Position numbers and translations under genes: made by a program
Notes under the pieces: model-generated
Database searches by the model: none
What the model saw: the letters and a program-made list of their open reading frames with translations, nothing else
Told to the model about the DNA's origin: nothing
Shown here: one piece after another, positions 16,836 to 26,049 of the stretch
Numbering within the stretch: position 1 is the first letter of the stretch
Layout of the letters: the number at the start of each line of letters is the position of its first letter
DNA from: Prosthecobacter sp.
GTDB taxonomy: Bacteria; Verrucomicrobiota; Verrucomicrobiia; Verrucomicrobiales; Verrucomicrobiaceae
Length of the DNA stretch: 54,868 bases
Assembly (NCBI RefSeq): GCF_014879935.1
Contig: NZ_JACSRD010000218.1
Coordinates: forward strand, 1 to 54,868
Reading direction: 5' to 3'

Positions 16836-17905
16836 AAGCTACTCTTCATCGCCCGTTCATCCCCCGCAGCGGCCTCACGCTGCTGGAGCTGCTTGTCGTG
16901 CTCTCGATCCTCGCTGTGCTGTCCACCGTGGCGCTGACCTCCAGCAGCGGAATCGCCGATCAGGCCCGCTACGAGGCCACGCAGCGCACGCTGGAAAACA
17001 TCCGCGACGCCGTCCTCGGCCCCGACAACCTCCGCGACAACGACGGCACGCTGCTTTACACCGGCTTTGTGGCCGACACGGGAAGGCTGCCGAGAGCGGT
17101 GGCCGAGGTGGTGGATGGAGGCACGGTTTTGACGTTGGCGGAACTCGTTGAGCAACCTGCTGGTATGGCGGCTTACGACGTGATTCCAGCGATCACATCC
17201 AATTGCACGCCTTCGGCAGAAGCCGATGATCTCGACCTTGACCTCAGTTCCGACACTGTGCGGCTCGGCGTTGGCTGGCGTGGGCCATACTTGCGCCTGA
17301 CTCCTGGCAATCTACTGCCTCGCGATGGCTGGGGAGCGCAATTGGTGACGCCTGTTGGTGTCGTTCCCGGCTTTCCCAACAATTGCCTTCTGAACGGCAT
17401 CTTGCCCGTCGCTGCGGGAGATCCGATTGATCAAATCGTCAGCTATGGTCGCGATGGGGTGCCTGGTGGGGCGGACGCGTATGATGCTGATCTCGAAGTG
17501 AATCCAGTGAACTTTTCTGAACTGGTGGAGGCGACCGTATTGCCTCAGGTCGAGATTCAAAACTCAGCAGGAACTGTTCTCAACAGCTCTGACATCACAC
17601 GCGTATTCGTTCGTCTTTTTGAACCAAACACCTCAACCGGAACGATTGCAGCGAAAGCGGCTGTTGGCCCAGTGGGAGCCATGGGAGATCCTTTTGATTC
17701 ATATCACGAGCACAACAGCGATCTCCTGACTTTTTCTCCCGTTTCGACGACTCCAGGCATTCGGGTTATTCGGGCCTACGCGCTCAAGAATGCTGATCCA
17801 ACCAGACCCACCACCGCTGGTGTCCTCAAGAGTGCTCCGGTGTATCTGAAGGTGCGGCCAGACAGCCCTAACACCATCACGCTCGTGATCATCAACAACC
17901 CATGA
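16832..17905 (+). CDS. Large type II secretion pseudopilin
   Basis: The product (357 aa) starts with a short leader and G/LTLLELLVVLSILAVLSTVAL, a canonical class III signal with Glu5. It is unusually long for a pseudopilin. After the helix it has a GWRGPYLRL and DGWGAQLVTP motif pair, which echoes the GWRGPYVMD/DGWGRPIVIQ pair of the preceding pseudopilin, then a C-terminal extension with a beta-sandwich feel. The shared motifs suggest that the two arose by duplication. The long C-terminal domain may sit at the pseudopilus tip like GspK, although it is not clearly GspK. Its end overlaps the following PilM/GspL-like gene by four bases. Confidence 0.82.
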   Translation: MKATLHRPFIPRSGLTLLELLVVLSILAVLSTVALTSSSGIADQARYEATQRTLENIRDAVLGPDNLRDNDGTLLYTGFVADTGRLPRAVAEVVDGGTVLTLAELVEQPAGMAAYDVIPAITSNCTPSAEADDLDLDLSSDTVRLGVGWRGPYLRLTPGNLLPRDGWGAQLVTPVGVVPGFPNNCLLNGILPVAAGDPIDQIVSYGRDGVPGGADAYDADLEVNPVNFSELVEATVLPQVEIQNSAGTVLNSSDITRVFVRLFEPNTSTGTIAAKAAVGPVGAMGDPFDSYHEHNSDLLTFSPVSTTPGIRVIRAYALKNADPTRPTTAGVLKSAPVYLKVRPDSPNTITLVIINNP

Positions 17906-19248
17906 CCCGCACCCTGCTGCTCATCACTCCAGGTTTCGTGGCTCGAGGCGATTTTGACGCGCGGGGGCGCTTGGTGGCGTTGGGGAAGGCGGTGGCACCG
18001 CCGGGGGCGGTGGATGCGGGGTCTTTGACGTTGGCGGCGTTGGGATTGGTGAAAGCGAAGGCGCGGAAGGTGTGGGTGCTTTCCACGGCGGCGGTCACGG
18101 CCATCGTCGAGGTCTCGGCGAACCGTCTGCAAGGCCTCAGCGAGCAGGAGCGCTTCACCGCGCTGGCTTTTGAGGCCGAGGCGCTGACGGGCGTGCCTGC
18201 GGGCAGCAGTTTGACGGTGGCCCGCCGACTGGGCGGCGATGGCGTGGCGGAGACGTGGTGGGTCACGCAGGTGAGCGAGAGGCTGCGCCAGGAGGTCGAG
18301 GCGGAGTTGATGCGGCACGGGGCACCGCTCGCGGGCCTGGCGCATCCCGGAGGCATGGTTTTGATGAGTGAAAAAGCCTCTTCGGCCGAGTCGCTGGAGG
18401 TTTGGGACGATTTGCTGTTTTTGCGGCAGCGGCATCGCGGTGCGGCCATGCTGGACATTTTGCCAGCAGAGCTTTCCGGAGGTCTGGACCCATTGCTGGC
18501 ACGTTTTCCGGCCGCGGAGGCCGAGGCGGAGCCAAATAGGCGCGAGGTCTGGACGACCCGCGGCAATCTGAGCAGCGACTCGGCCACGTTGCGCAGTCTG
18601 CACGATGCGGAAACGCTGCAAGGCTGGTTCAGCGGCTGGTTGAGCGCTTTGGACCAGTCGCCAGAGCCGCTGCCGGTACTGCATCCGCCGGCACGTCCGA
18701 TGAGCACCGCCCGCCGTGTGCTTCTGTGTGCTTTCGCGACCGCATTGGCGCTGGCCTTCTGCGCTGGAAACTGGTGGTGGACACAGCTCCAGCTCACCAC
18801 CGCACAAACCGAGGTGAAGAAGCTTTCCGAGGTCGGCAACCTGCGAAGTGAGGTGCAAAAGGCTTCGCAAGAGTTGCAGAAAGCCCGCGCCGAGCATGAG
18901 ACGGACATGAAGCGGCACAGCCAGGCGCTGCGGGCTTTTGGGGCCATGCTGGAGGCGCTGGCGATGGAAAAGCCGGGCGGTGTGCTGGTGCGTGCCCTGA
19001 ACGCTCCTGCCGCGATCTCCCAGCCCGCGCCGAACCAGCCGCCTGCGATGGAAACCACCGTCACCGGCTGGTGCTCGGAGGAAAATCTGGCCGCGCTGTT
19101 TTCACAAAAGGTCGGCGAAAGGCTGCAACCGCTCGGCTGGACCGTGCAGCCCGCCCGCACGCAGGCACAACTCGCCGGAAGCACGCCGGTGTGGAGCTTT
19201 GAGATTCACCTGCGGATGGAAACCACGCCCACGGCCACCCAACCATGA
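17902..19248 (+). CDS. GspL/PilM-PilN-like inner-membrane assembly protein
   Basis: The product (448 aa) has an N-terminal cytoplasmic domain with a diverged actin-like (PilM/GspL) look, including FTALAFEAEALTGVPAG as found in GspL/PilM proteins. A single membrane segment, VLLCAFATALALAFCAGNWW, lies near residue 275-293. A coiled-coil region (KKLSEVGNLRSEVQKASQEL) and a ferredoxin-like periplasmic domain typical of PilN/GspL follow. It therefore joins the roles of PilM and PilN, linking the cytoplasmic ATPase to the periplasmic platform. The assignment rests on architecture and position between pseudopilin and PilO-like genes, since sequence identity to known members looks low. Confidence 0.7.
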   Translation: MTRTLLLITPGFVARGDFDARGRLVALGKAVAPPGAVDAGSLTLAALGLVKAKARKVWVLSTAAVTAIVEVSANRLQGLSEQERFTALAFEAEALTGVPAGSSLTVARRLGGDGVAETWWVTQVSERLRQEVEAELMRHGAPLAGLAHPGGMVLMSEKASSAESLEVWDDLLFLRQRHRGAAMLDILPAELSGGLDPLLARFPAAEAEAEPNRREVWTTRGNLSSDSATLRSLHDAETLQGWFSGWLSALDQSPEPLPVLHPPARPMSTARRVLLCAFATALALAFCAGNWWWTQLQLTTAQTEVKKLSEVGNLRSEVQKASQELQKARAEHETDMKRHSQALRAFGAMLEALAMEKPGGVLVRALNAPAAISQPAPNQPPAMETTVTGWCSEENLAALFSQKVGERLQPLGWTVQPARTQAQLAGSTPVWSFEIHLRMETTPTATQP

Positions 19249-19829
19249 AGCCCGCGAAACGTCCTCCTCTCACCGCTCGTGAGCGATTGCTGCTCCTCGT
19301 CTTCCCAGGAGCGCTGGTGCTCATGATTTACGCCGTGTTCATCAATCCCGGCCACAACTCCGCCTTGTCCAAGGCGAGAACGCAGCTTGAGCAGGCGCGG
19401 AAGCAAGCGGGCAGCGGCGTGGCGAGCACTGCGGCGCTTTCCGCCGATCTCAGCCGCCTGAAGCAGGATTTGGAAAAAGTGCAGCGTGAGTCCGATGCGC
19501 TGAAGAAAGGCGGCGATGCGCTGCAACGTGCCGAGTCCGTCACCCAGGTGGGTGATCTGCTGCGCAAGCACGGCCTCGTCGTCGTCGAGGAGGGACCGGC
19601 GGGTTCAAGTGTCGCGAATGCTTCTGCTGGTCGTCGTGGAGCGTCTCCAGCCACCAGCATCGGCCAGGTGTGGGCCATTCGTTTCCTTGGCACCTGGCCG
19701 GGTGTGCAGGCCACGCTGCAAGCCATGCCTGGAATGGCCAATCTCACCTGCTTCCCGCTCGGCCTGTCCATGCAGGAGTCCGAGCAGGGCCATTCGATCC
19801 ACGAATGGACGCTTCACCTCCGCCTTTGA
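19245..19829 (+). CDS. PilO/GspM-like assembly platform protein
   Basis: The product (194 aa) has a short basic N-terminus, one membrane segment (LLLLVFPGALVLMIYAVFI), then a coiled coil (KARTQLEQARKQAG ... LSRLKQDLEKVQRESDALK) and a small C-terminal ferredoxin-like domain ending in WTLHLRL. This is the layout of PilO and GspM, which pair with PilN/GspL in the inner membrane. The start overlaps the preceding gene by four bases, and the next gene follows after eight bases. Function is inferred from architecture and gene order. Confidence 0.7.
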   Translation: MKPAKRPPLTARERLLLLVFPGALVLMIYAVFINPGHNSALSKARTQLEQARKQAGSGVASTAALSADLSRLKQDLEKVQRESDALKKGGDALQRAESVTQVGDLLRKHGLVVVEEGPAGSSVANASAGRRGASPATSIGQVWAIRFLGTWPGVQATLQAMPGMANLTCFPLGLSMQESEQGHSIHEWTLHLRL

Positions 19830-19837
19830 CCCAGCTC

Positions 19838-20992
19838 ATGAACGCCGCGCCTGATCCGAACCTGCCGTTGGAGACCTTGCTTTCGCGTTGTCTCGATCTC
19901 GGCGCGTCGGATCTGCACATCGCCAGCGGGGAACCGCCGTATTTTCGCGTGCAGGGCGTGCTGGAGGCGGATGCGGAATTCCTGCCCATCACCCATGAGC
20001 AGGTCACGGCCTGGGTGCGCGAGATCACCGGCGCGGCAGTGAATGCGCCGCTCGTCCGTGACTGCGGCTCCTACGACGGTGCCCTGACCAGCGAGCGTGG
20101 TGTGCGCTTCCGTTTGAATGTGTATCAGCGGCAAGGCTTGCTCAACATCGCGCTGCGACGCCTGGATGATCAATTTCGCCCGCTGAAGGAACTCGGGCTG
20201 CCGGAATCACTGCACCAGCTCTGCCGCCAGCAGCACGGTCTGGTGGTCATCGCCGGTCCCACCGGCTCCGGCAAGACGACGACGCTGGCCACGCTGCTGG
20301 ATCAAATCAACCGCCAGCGCCGCTGCCACATCATCACCATCGAAGATCCGGTCGAGTATGTGCATGTGTCCAAGCTGGCTCTCGTGAACCAGCGCCAGCT
20401 CGGCATCGACACACCGAGCTTCAATGATGCGCTCGTCTCCGCCATGCGGCAGGACCCGGATGTGATCCTCGTGGGGGAAATCCGTGACCTGAACACCATC
20501 CGCACAGCGATCACCGCCGCCGAGACAGGGCACCTCGTCTTCACCACCGTGCATGCGGGCGATTGCGTGGGGGCGATCGAGCGCATGGTGGCCGTGTTTC
20601 CCGCGGCGGAGCAGGATGGCATCCGCAGGCAGCTCGCGCTCGTGCTTCGCGCCGTGGTGGCGCAGCACTTGCTCGTGGCGGACGGCCCCGTGGCACGCCA
20701 GCAGGCCGATGGCATCACCACACGCGGACGACGCGTGCTCGCGGCAGAGGTGCTGACTGTGACTGGCGCGGTGGCGAATCTCGTCGCCAGCGGGAAGAGC
20801 AATCTCATCTACTCCGCCATGGAGTCCGGCGGCCAGCAGGGCATGCAAACGATGGAGCAGAGCCTCGCGGAGCTTTTTGTTCGCGGCGAAATCAGCGAGC
20901 AGAGCGTGAACGCGCTCTCACGCCAGCCCGGCCAGGTCTTTGAACGTGCCGCACGTCTCCGCCAGCGTGCCGCCAGCCCGGTGAAATCATGA
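19838..20992 (+). CDS. PilT-like secretion/retraction ATPase
   Basis: The product (384 aa) is a PilT-type AAA+ motor. It has an N-terminal PAS-like region (CLDLGASDLHIASGEPPYFRVQG), Walker A GPTGSGKTTT near residues 140-149, the Asp box ITIEDPVEYVH, Walker B RQDPDVILVGEIRD and the His box TTVHAGD, as in pilus retraction ATPases. ATG 19838 is chosen because the PilT domain begins there. The four-base overlap (20989-20992) with a GspE/PilB-like ATPase gene implies paired use. A retraction-type ATPase inside a pseudopilin operon is not standard for type II secretion, so the machine may be closer to a dynamic type IV pilus or a hybrid. Confidence 0.85.
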   Translation: MNAAPDPNLPLETLLSRCLDLGASDLHIASGEPPYFRVQGVLEADAEFLPITHEQVTAWVREITGAAVNAPLVRDCGSYDGALTSERGVRFRLNVYQRQGLLNIALRRLDDQFRPLKELGLPESLHQLCRQQHGLVVIAGPTGSGKTTTLATLLDQINRQRRCHIITIEDPVEYVHVSKLALVNQRQLGIDTPSFNDALVSAMRQDPDVILVGEIRDLNTIRTAITAAETGHLVFTTVHAGDCVGAIERMVAVFPAAEQDGIRRQLALVLRAVVAQHLLVADGPVARQQADGITTRGRRVLAAEVLTVTGAVANLVASGKSNLIYSAMESGGQQGMQTMEQSLAELFVRGEISEQSVNALSRQPGQVFERAARLRQRAASPVKS

Positions 20993-22527
20993 TCGCCGCG
21001 CCCGCCAGACCTGCCGCTGCTCCAGCCGCCACGCTGCTGGATCTCGATGCCGTGCGCATTGATGCCGTGCAGGCTCTGCGGCTGCCGTCCTCCATCGCGC
21101 TGCGTCGCCGGCTGCTGCCCTTCGCGGTGCATGAGGGCTGCGTGTGGCTGGCCTGCCAGATCGCGGAGGATGAAGCCTCGCTGCGCACCTTGCAGCGCTA
21201 CTTTGATCATCCGATTCGTGCCGTGCAGGCGGAACCTGCATCGCTCAGTCGGGCGCTGGACCGCCAGTATCGTGAAGCCTCCACCGGCGGCGCTGGAACG
21301 CTGGCCCGCTACACCGAACGCGGCCAAAACGCTGCGGCGACGAGCGGTGACGAGGTGGAGGCCGATGCACGCCAGCTCGCCAATGACATCCTGCGTGCGG
21401 CGATGCTGCGCCAGGCCTCGGACATTCATTTTGATCCAGGTGAAAAGGAGCTGCGCGTGCGTCTGCGTGTCGATGGTGCTCTCGAAGATGCCTTCCGACT
21501 GCCGATGAGCCTGCACGCGGCGCTGCTGAACCGCTTCAAGATCATCGCGGGCCTCAATATCGCCGAAAAGCGCTCGCCGCAGGACGGTTCCTTCCGTCAC
21601 AGCGAGGGTGGCGCTCGCGGCCAGGTGGTGGATGTGCGCGTGGCCACGCTGCCCGCACGTCATGGCGAGCGCATGACGCTGCGCCTCATGGCCGTGGACA
21701 GCAGCCGCTTCTCCCTCGGGGCACTCGGCATGAGCCCGACGCACCACGGCATGTTCAGCACCGCCATCAGCAAGCCGCACGGCCTCATTCTGCTCACCGG
21801 CCCCACGGGTTCCGGCAAAACGACCACGCTTTATGCGGCCATCCGCGAGCTGATCGCCGCCGAGGCGCTGAATGTCATCACCGTCGAAGACCCGGTCGAA
21901 AACGAGATTCCCGGCATCGTGCAAGTCGAGGTGGACAGCGCGGACAAGGTCAGCTTCTCCAGCGCTTTGCGCAGCTTGTTGCGGCATGACCCCGATGTCG
22001 TGATGATCGGCGAAATCCGCGACCGCGAGACGGCGGACATCGCCATCAAGGCTGCTTTGACCGGTCATCTGGTCTTTTCCACGCTACACACGAATTCCGC
22101 TGCTGGGGCCGTCGTGCGTCTGGCGGAGATGGGCGTGGAGCGCTTCCTCATCGCCTCCACGCTGCGCCTCGCGGTGGCGCAGCGGCTGGTGCGGAAGTGC
22201 TGCTCCCGCTGCATCACGCCGGAGCCTTTGCGACCGGAGGACATCGCTTTCCTCGCCGCACCGCAGCTCGCCGGCACATCGCATTTCCGCCCTCAGGGCT
22301 GTCTTTACTGCGCCGGACGTGGTTATGCGGGCCGCGTGGGTTTGTTTGAGATGCTGCCCATGGATGAGGAATGGTCGCGCCTCATCACGGAAGGCGCCGG
22401 TGAGGCTGAAATGGTCGAGCACATGCGTCTGCGCGGCCTGCCGCTGCTCGTGCAGGACGCGGCGGAGAAACTCAGCGCCGGGGTGGTCACACTGGAGGAC
22501 GTGCGTGGCGCGGTGACGGTCTGGTAA
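20989..22527 (+). CDS. GspE/PilB-family assembly ATPase
   Basis: The product (512 aa) is the extension ATPase. An N-terminal GspE-N-like domain covers about residues 10-95. The catalytic domain has QASDIHFDPGEKELRVRLRV, Walker A GPTGSGKTTTLYAA near 271-284, TVEDPVE, RHDPDVVMIGEIRDRETADI and STLHTN. A zinc-binding tetracysteine module (CCSRC ... GCLYC, about residues 404-441) is present as in GspE and PilB. It powers assembly of the pseudopilus or pilus at the inner membrane. It is coupled by overlap to the PilT-like gene and followed within 17 bases by the GspF-like gene. Confidence 0.92.
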   Translation: MIAAPARPAAAPAATLLDLDAVRIDAVQALRLPSSIALRRRLLPFAVHEGCVWLACQIAEDEASLRTLQRYFDHPIRAVQAEPASLSRALDRQYREASTGGAGTLARYTERGQNAAATSGDEVEADARQLANDILRAAMLRQASDIHFDPGEKELRVRLRVDGALEDAFRLPMSLHAALLNRFKIIAGLNIAEKRSPQDGSFRHSEGGARGQVVDVRVATLPARHGERMTLRLMAVDSSRFSLGALGMSPTHHGMFSTAISKPHGLILLTGPTGSGKTTTLYAAIRELIAAEALNVITVEDPVENEIPGIVQVEVDSADKVSFSSALRSLLRHDPDVVMIGEIRDRETADIAIKAALTGHLVFSTLHTNSAAGAVVRLAEMGVERFLIASTLRLAVAQRLVRKCCSRCITPEPLRPEDIAFLAAPQLAGTSHFRPQGCLYCAGRGYAGRVGLFEMLPMDEEWSRLITEGAGEAEMVEHMRLRGLPLLVQDAAEKLSAGVVTLEDVRGAVTVW

Positions 22528-22543
22528 CTCGCTTTTTTGAATC

Positions 22544-23770
22544 ATGCCCGCCTTCACCTACACCGCCCGCGATGCCTCCGGCGCCCGTCTTCAGGGCGAG
22601 CTGGAGTCCTCGTCCAGCTCCGCCGCCGCCGCGGAACTGCGCACACGCGGCTGGCTGGTGCTCGGTATTGAAGAAAACACGAGCCGGAGCGGTGGCGCAG
22701 ACTTCTCGCTGAGTCCCTCGACCTGGTTGTGGATTCGCTCGCTCGATGTCGAGGTCAGCCTCTACCAGCTCGCCACGCTGCTGCGCAGTGGTTTGACACT
22801 GCTGAGCGCCCTGCGCCTGATCGCCGAGCAGTCCGAGCGCGGCCGCCTGCGCCGCGTGTGGGAGCAGGTCATCATCGACATCGAAAACGGCGCGTCGCTG
22901 GCCGATGCCATCGCCCGTCATGCCTGCTTCAGCCGCATCGTGGTGCAGCTCGTCAGTGTGGGCGAGCAGACCGGTCACCTCGCGCCCGTCCTGGAACGTG
23001 CCGCGGCCGCTTTGGAAAAGAAGCGCACGCTGCGTGCCGGGCTGATCACGACGCTGATGTATCCTGTCATCGTGTTCCTCGTGGCCATGGGCCTCGCCGT
23101 CTTCATGATCGTCGGCGTGCTGCCGAAGATGCAGGTCTTTCTGCGTGCGCTGGGTAAAAAACTCCCGCCCATGACGCAGCGCCTCGTCGATCTCGGCGAG
23201 TGGACGCAGATGCACGGCCTCAGCTCGCTTATTGGCCTCGTCGCCCTGCTTTTTGCCCTGCTGCTGGTGTTTTTCTGGCCGCCGGGACGTGCCTTCATCG
23301 ACCGTGCCGCGCTGCGCCTGCCGCTGCTGGGCAAGGCGCTGCGCACCGGCGGCACCGCTCTCTTCGCCAGCAGCTTTTCCGTGCTGCTGACCAGCGGCGT
23401 CACCATCCTAGAAGGTCTCCGCGTGTGTGAGAACCTCATCGGCAACCGACGCCTCTCCGCCATCATCGGCGCGGCACGCGAGCGAGTGCTGCAAGGCGAG
23501 CCACTCGGACGCCATCTGGAACAGGCGCATGGCTTCATGCCCATGCTGCCGCGCATGATCACCGTGGGCGAGTCCTCCGGCACGCTGGACAATGTTTTGG
23601 ACGAGGTGGCGCGATTTCACGAGGCGCAGCTCGAGCGCCACATCCGCCGCCTCACCGCGCTGGTCGAGCCCGCGGTCATCATCATCGTCGGAAGCGTCGT
23701 GGGGTATGTGTACCTCTCGTTTTTCATGGCCCTCTTCGCCGCCACCGGCCCCGGCAACAACATTCGCTGA
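22544..23770 (+). CDS. GspF/PilC inner-membrane platform protein
   Basis: The product (408 aa) starts MPAFTYTARDASGARLQGEL, the typical GspF N-terminus. It has two repeated cytoplasmic GspF domains, each followed by membrane helices: TLMYPVIVFLVAMGLAVFMIV, LSSLIGLVALLFALLLVFF, and VEPAVIIIVGSVVGYVYLSFF near the C-terminus. The first domain has the LATLLRSGLTLLSALRLIAEQ motif, and the second has SVLLTSGVTILEGL. GspF and PilC form the central membrane platform beneath the pseudopilus and contact the ATPases. Length and topology are normal. Confidence 0.92.
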   Translation: MPAFTYTARDASGARLQGELESSSSSAAAAELRTRGWLVLGIEENTSRSGGADFSLSPSTWLWIRSLDVEVSLYQLATLLRSGLTLLSALRLIAEQSERGRLRRVWEQVIIDIENGASLADAIARHACFSRIVVQLVSVGEQTGHLAPVLERAAAALEKKRTLRAGLITTLMYPVIVFLVAMGLAVFMIVGVLPKMQVFLRALGKKLPPMTQRLVDLGEWTQMHGLSSLIGLVALLFALLLVFFWPPGRAFIDRAALRLPLLGKALRTGGTALFASSFSVLLTSGVTILEGLRVCENLIGNRRLSAIIGAARERVLQGEPLGRHLEQAHGFMPMLPRMITVGESSGTLDNVLDEVARFHEAQLERHIRRLTALVEPAVIIIVGSVVGYVYLSFFMALFAATGPGNNIR

Positions 23771-23779
23771 ACCTTTTCC

Positions 23780-24160
23780 ATGCCTATGAAACACCTGCTC
23801 ACCCTCCTCCTGCTGCTGGCGCTAAATGCCGCCGCGCAGACACCGCCGGAGCCGCCCAAACCGCCAGTCGATCCCACCGTGCCTGACGCCGCCCTGCAGA
23901 AGCTCCTCATGGCCACCGTTCAAAACAAGGCCAGTGAGCAAAGCATGCCCGCCATCCTCATGCGCGGCAAGATCATCAATCAAACCGGCCAGGGGCTAAT
24001 CATCATCGAGGTGAACAAGCAGATCCTCGCTCTCAAGCAGGGCGGCACGCTGAGCCTTTCCGGCGAATTCAGCCATCTCAGCCTCCAGCTCACCGAGCTG
24101 AACAAGGAAAGCGCCACCATCGAGATCCTGCCGCTCAAACAAACCCTCCGCCTGCAATGA
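23780..24160 (+). CDS. Small exported protein, GspC/PilP-like
   Basis: The product (126 aa; ATG 23780 or 23786) has a signal peptide (MKHLLTLLLLLALNAAAQ), then a Pro-rich linker (PPEPPKPPVDPTVP), then a compact domain with AILMRGKIINQTGQGLIIIE and GEFSHLSLQLTELNKE. The layout (short membrane or signal segment, proline linker, small beta domain) is that of PilP and of the GspC homology region, which connects inner-membrane components to the secretin. Its stop overlaps the start of the secretin gene, in keeping with that role. Sequence similarity is weak, so the call rests on position and layout. Confidence 0.62.
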   Translation: MPMKHLLTLLLLLALNAAAQTPPEPPKPPVDPTVPDAALQKLLMATVQNKASEQSMPAILMRGKIINQTGQGLIIIEVNKQILALKQGGTLSLSGEFSHLSLQLTELNKESATIEILPLKQTLRLQ

Positions 24161-25992
24161 ACCGACTCCTTTCACTTCTCTTCTTCCTCCTCGCCATGCA
24201 TGCGCAGGCCCAGACCGGCCGCATGGAGGTCATCGATCTGCGCCAGGTGCCGCTGTCCGATGCCGCGCGCATTCTTTCCGAGGCTGGCGGGCTGAATGTC
24301 GTCAGTTCGGTCGAGGCCGGAAAAACGATCGTGAGCCTCTATCTGACGCAAGTGCAGGCCCGCGATGCCGTGGAGGCTCTCTGCCGCTCCCACAACCTGT
24401 GGTTCCGCGAGGATGAAAAAAGCGGCATCATCCGCATTCACACCCCGGAGGAGTATAAGCGTGACCTCGGCAGCTTTCAGGAAGAGCTCACCGAGGTCTT
24501 CGACCTGCGTTTCCCGAACGCGAACGACGTGGGCCGCGCCATCCAGGATCTTTACGGCCCGCGAGTGCGCATGAACCAGAGCAACTTCATGCAGGACTTC
24601 CAGGCCACCATGGAACTCCAGCAACGCTTCCAACGCTTCGACATCGTGGACGGGCGCAGCCAGAATTTGGGTGTCAGCGGGCAGACAGGCAACAATTCAG
24701 TGAATAGTGCGGCACAGATGACGGGTGCCGGAGGCATGGCTGGCGGTCGCGTCTCAGTTGGGCGAAACGGCCTTGGTGCTGGTGGCTTTGGTGCCGGCGG
24801 ATTCGGATCGGGTTTCAACACGACTTCATTCCAAACGATTCCCGAGCCGCAGCGCATCGAAAACCTCACTGCGGAGGAGATTCAAACGCTCGAAGACCGT
24901 GCCGAGAACGCTGAGAAAATGCTCGACGACCGCGTGAACATCTTTGTCACCGTCATTCAAAGGCTGAACAAGGTCATCGTCCGCACGGGCGACAGCCGGG
25001 CCATGGCGCAGATCAAGGAACTCATCACAAGCGTCGATGTGCCGACACAGACTGTCCTTCTCGAAGTCAAAATCCTGCGTGTCCGCATGGATCAGGGCTA
25101 CCGCAGCGCCGTCGATTACCTTTTCGACAATGGTCGCTTCCAGGCCGGCTTTGGAGCCAACCCAGTGCAGGCAGGCGATTTGAGCTTCCGCTTTGCCAGC
25201 AACAACTTCAGCGCCCGCATCCAGGTGCTGGAGCAGAAGGGCCAGGTGCGCGTCGTCTCCACCCCTACCCTGCTCATCGCCAACAACGAAGTCAGCCGCC
25301 TCTTCATCGGCGAGGAGCGTCCGCTGAACCGCAGCTTCAACGGCGGCGCGGTCATTCCCGGTGCGATCAACAACGTCGTCACCCAGGGCAGCACCGACAT
25401 CGAATTCCGTCCCGTCGGCACCACCCTGCTCATCACGCCGAACATCAACGCTGACAAAACGGTCACTCTCCGTCTGCTCCAGGAAAACTCCAACATCACC
25501 ACCAACGGCGCGTCCGTGCTGGTGCCGAACAACAACGGCTTCCAGCGTCAGAGCGTTGATACCGTGCAATCCCGCACCGTCAGCGGCACCGTCGTGGCGA
25601 GGCACCAGGTACCCGTCGTCATCGGCGGCCTCATTGACACCCATTTCACCGACACCCGCTCACAAGTGCCCATCCTCGGCAATATCCCGCTAATCGGCAC
25701 GCTCTTCCGCCGTGTGGACGACACCAAGTCCCGCGAGGAGCTCGTGCTCATGATCAATCCCCAGCTCATCGACCCAAGGGAAGGTGGCGCGGATGCCTCA
25801 CAGCAGATGCTGAAGGACAACCAAGTCAACGGCCTGGAGACCATGGCCGTCGGCCAGCACATCCACGAGCGTCTCAACGACCACCTGCCAGCACCGCTGC
25901 CGCCTACGGCCCAGCCTGCGGAGCAAACTGCGCCCACGCCGAAGAAGCGTAATCTGATCGACTGGTTTCGCCGGAATCAACCTGTTCCCTAA
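24157..25992 (+). CDS. Secretin (GspD/PilQ family)
   Basis: The product (611 aa) has a signal peptide (LLSLLFFLLAMHAQAQ), a first N-domain (IDLRQVPLSDAARILSEAGG), further N-domains separated by a Gly-rich low-complexity loop near residues 185-230 (GGFGAGGFGSGF), and a C-terminal secretin domain. Characteristic blocks are VRVVSTPTLLIANNE and VVARHQVPVVIGGLI, then SQVPILGNIPLIGTLFR and SREELVLMINPQLI. Secretins make the outer-membrane gated pore. A C-terminal tail of about 60 residues ends in a basic/aromatic motif (KKRNLIDWFRRNQ). It is the last gene of the operon. Confidence 0.92.
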   Translation: MNRLLSLLFFLLAMHAQAQTGRMEVIDLRQVPLSDAARILSEAGGLNVVSSVEAGKTIVSLYLTQVQARDAVEALCRSHNLWFREDEKSGIIRIHTPEEYKRDLGSFQEELTEVFDLRFPNANDVGRAIQDLYGPRVRMNQSNFMQDFQATMELQQRFQRFDIVDGRSQNLGVSGQTGNNSVNSAAQMTGAGGMAGGRVSVGRNGLGAGGFGAGGFGSGFNTTSFQTIPEPQRIENLTAEEIQTLEDRAENAEKMLDDRVNIFVTVIQRLNKVIVRTGDSRAMAQIKELITSVDVPTQTVLLEVKILRVRMDQGYRSAVDYLFDNGRFQAGFGANPVQAGDLSFRFASNNFSARIQVLEQKGQVRVVSTPTLLIANNEVSRLFIGEERPLNRSFNGGAVIPGAINNVVTQGSTDIEFRPVGTTLLITPNINADKTVTLRLLQENSNITTNGASVLVPNNNGFQRQSVDTVQSRTVSGTVVARHQVPVVIGGLIDTHFTDTRSQVPILGNIPLIGTLFRRVDDTKSREELVLMINPQLIDPREGGADASQQMLKDNQVNGLETMAVGQHIHERLNDHLPAPLPPTAQPAEQTAPTPKKRNLIDWFRRNQPVP

Positions 25993-26049
25993 GCCAGCGG
26001 GGCGTCGCTCCCGGCAGGAAATGACCGTGCGGGGCCGTATGATGGGGCC

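Noticed and set aside
19838..20992. PilT-like gene as proof of twitching pili
   Set aside because: No other pilus-specific genes or peptidase are in the window, so retraction-driven motility cannot be claimed.
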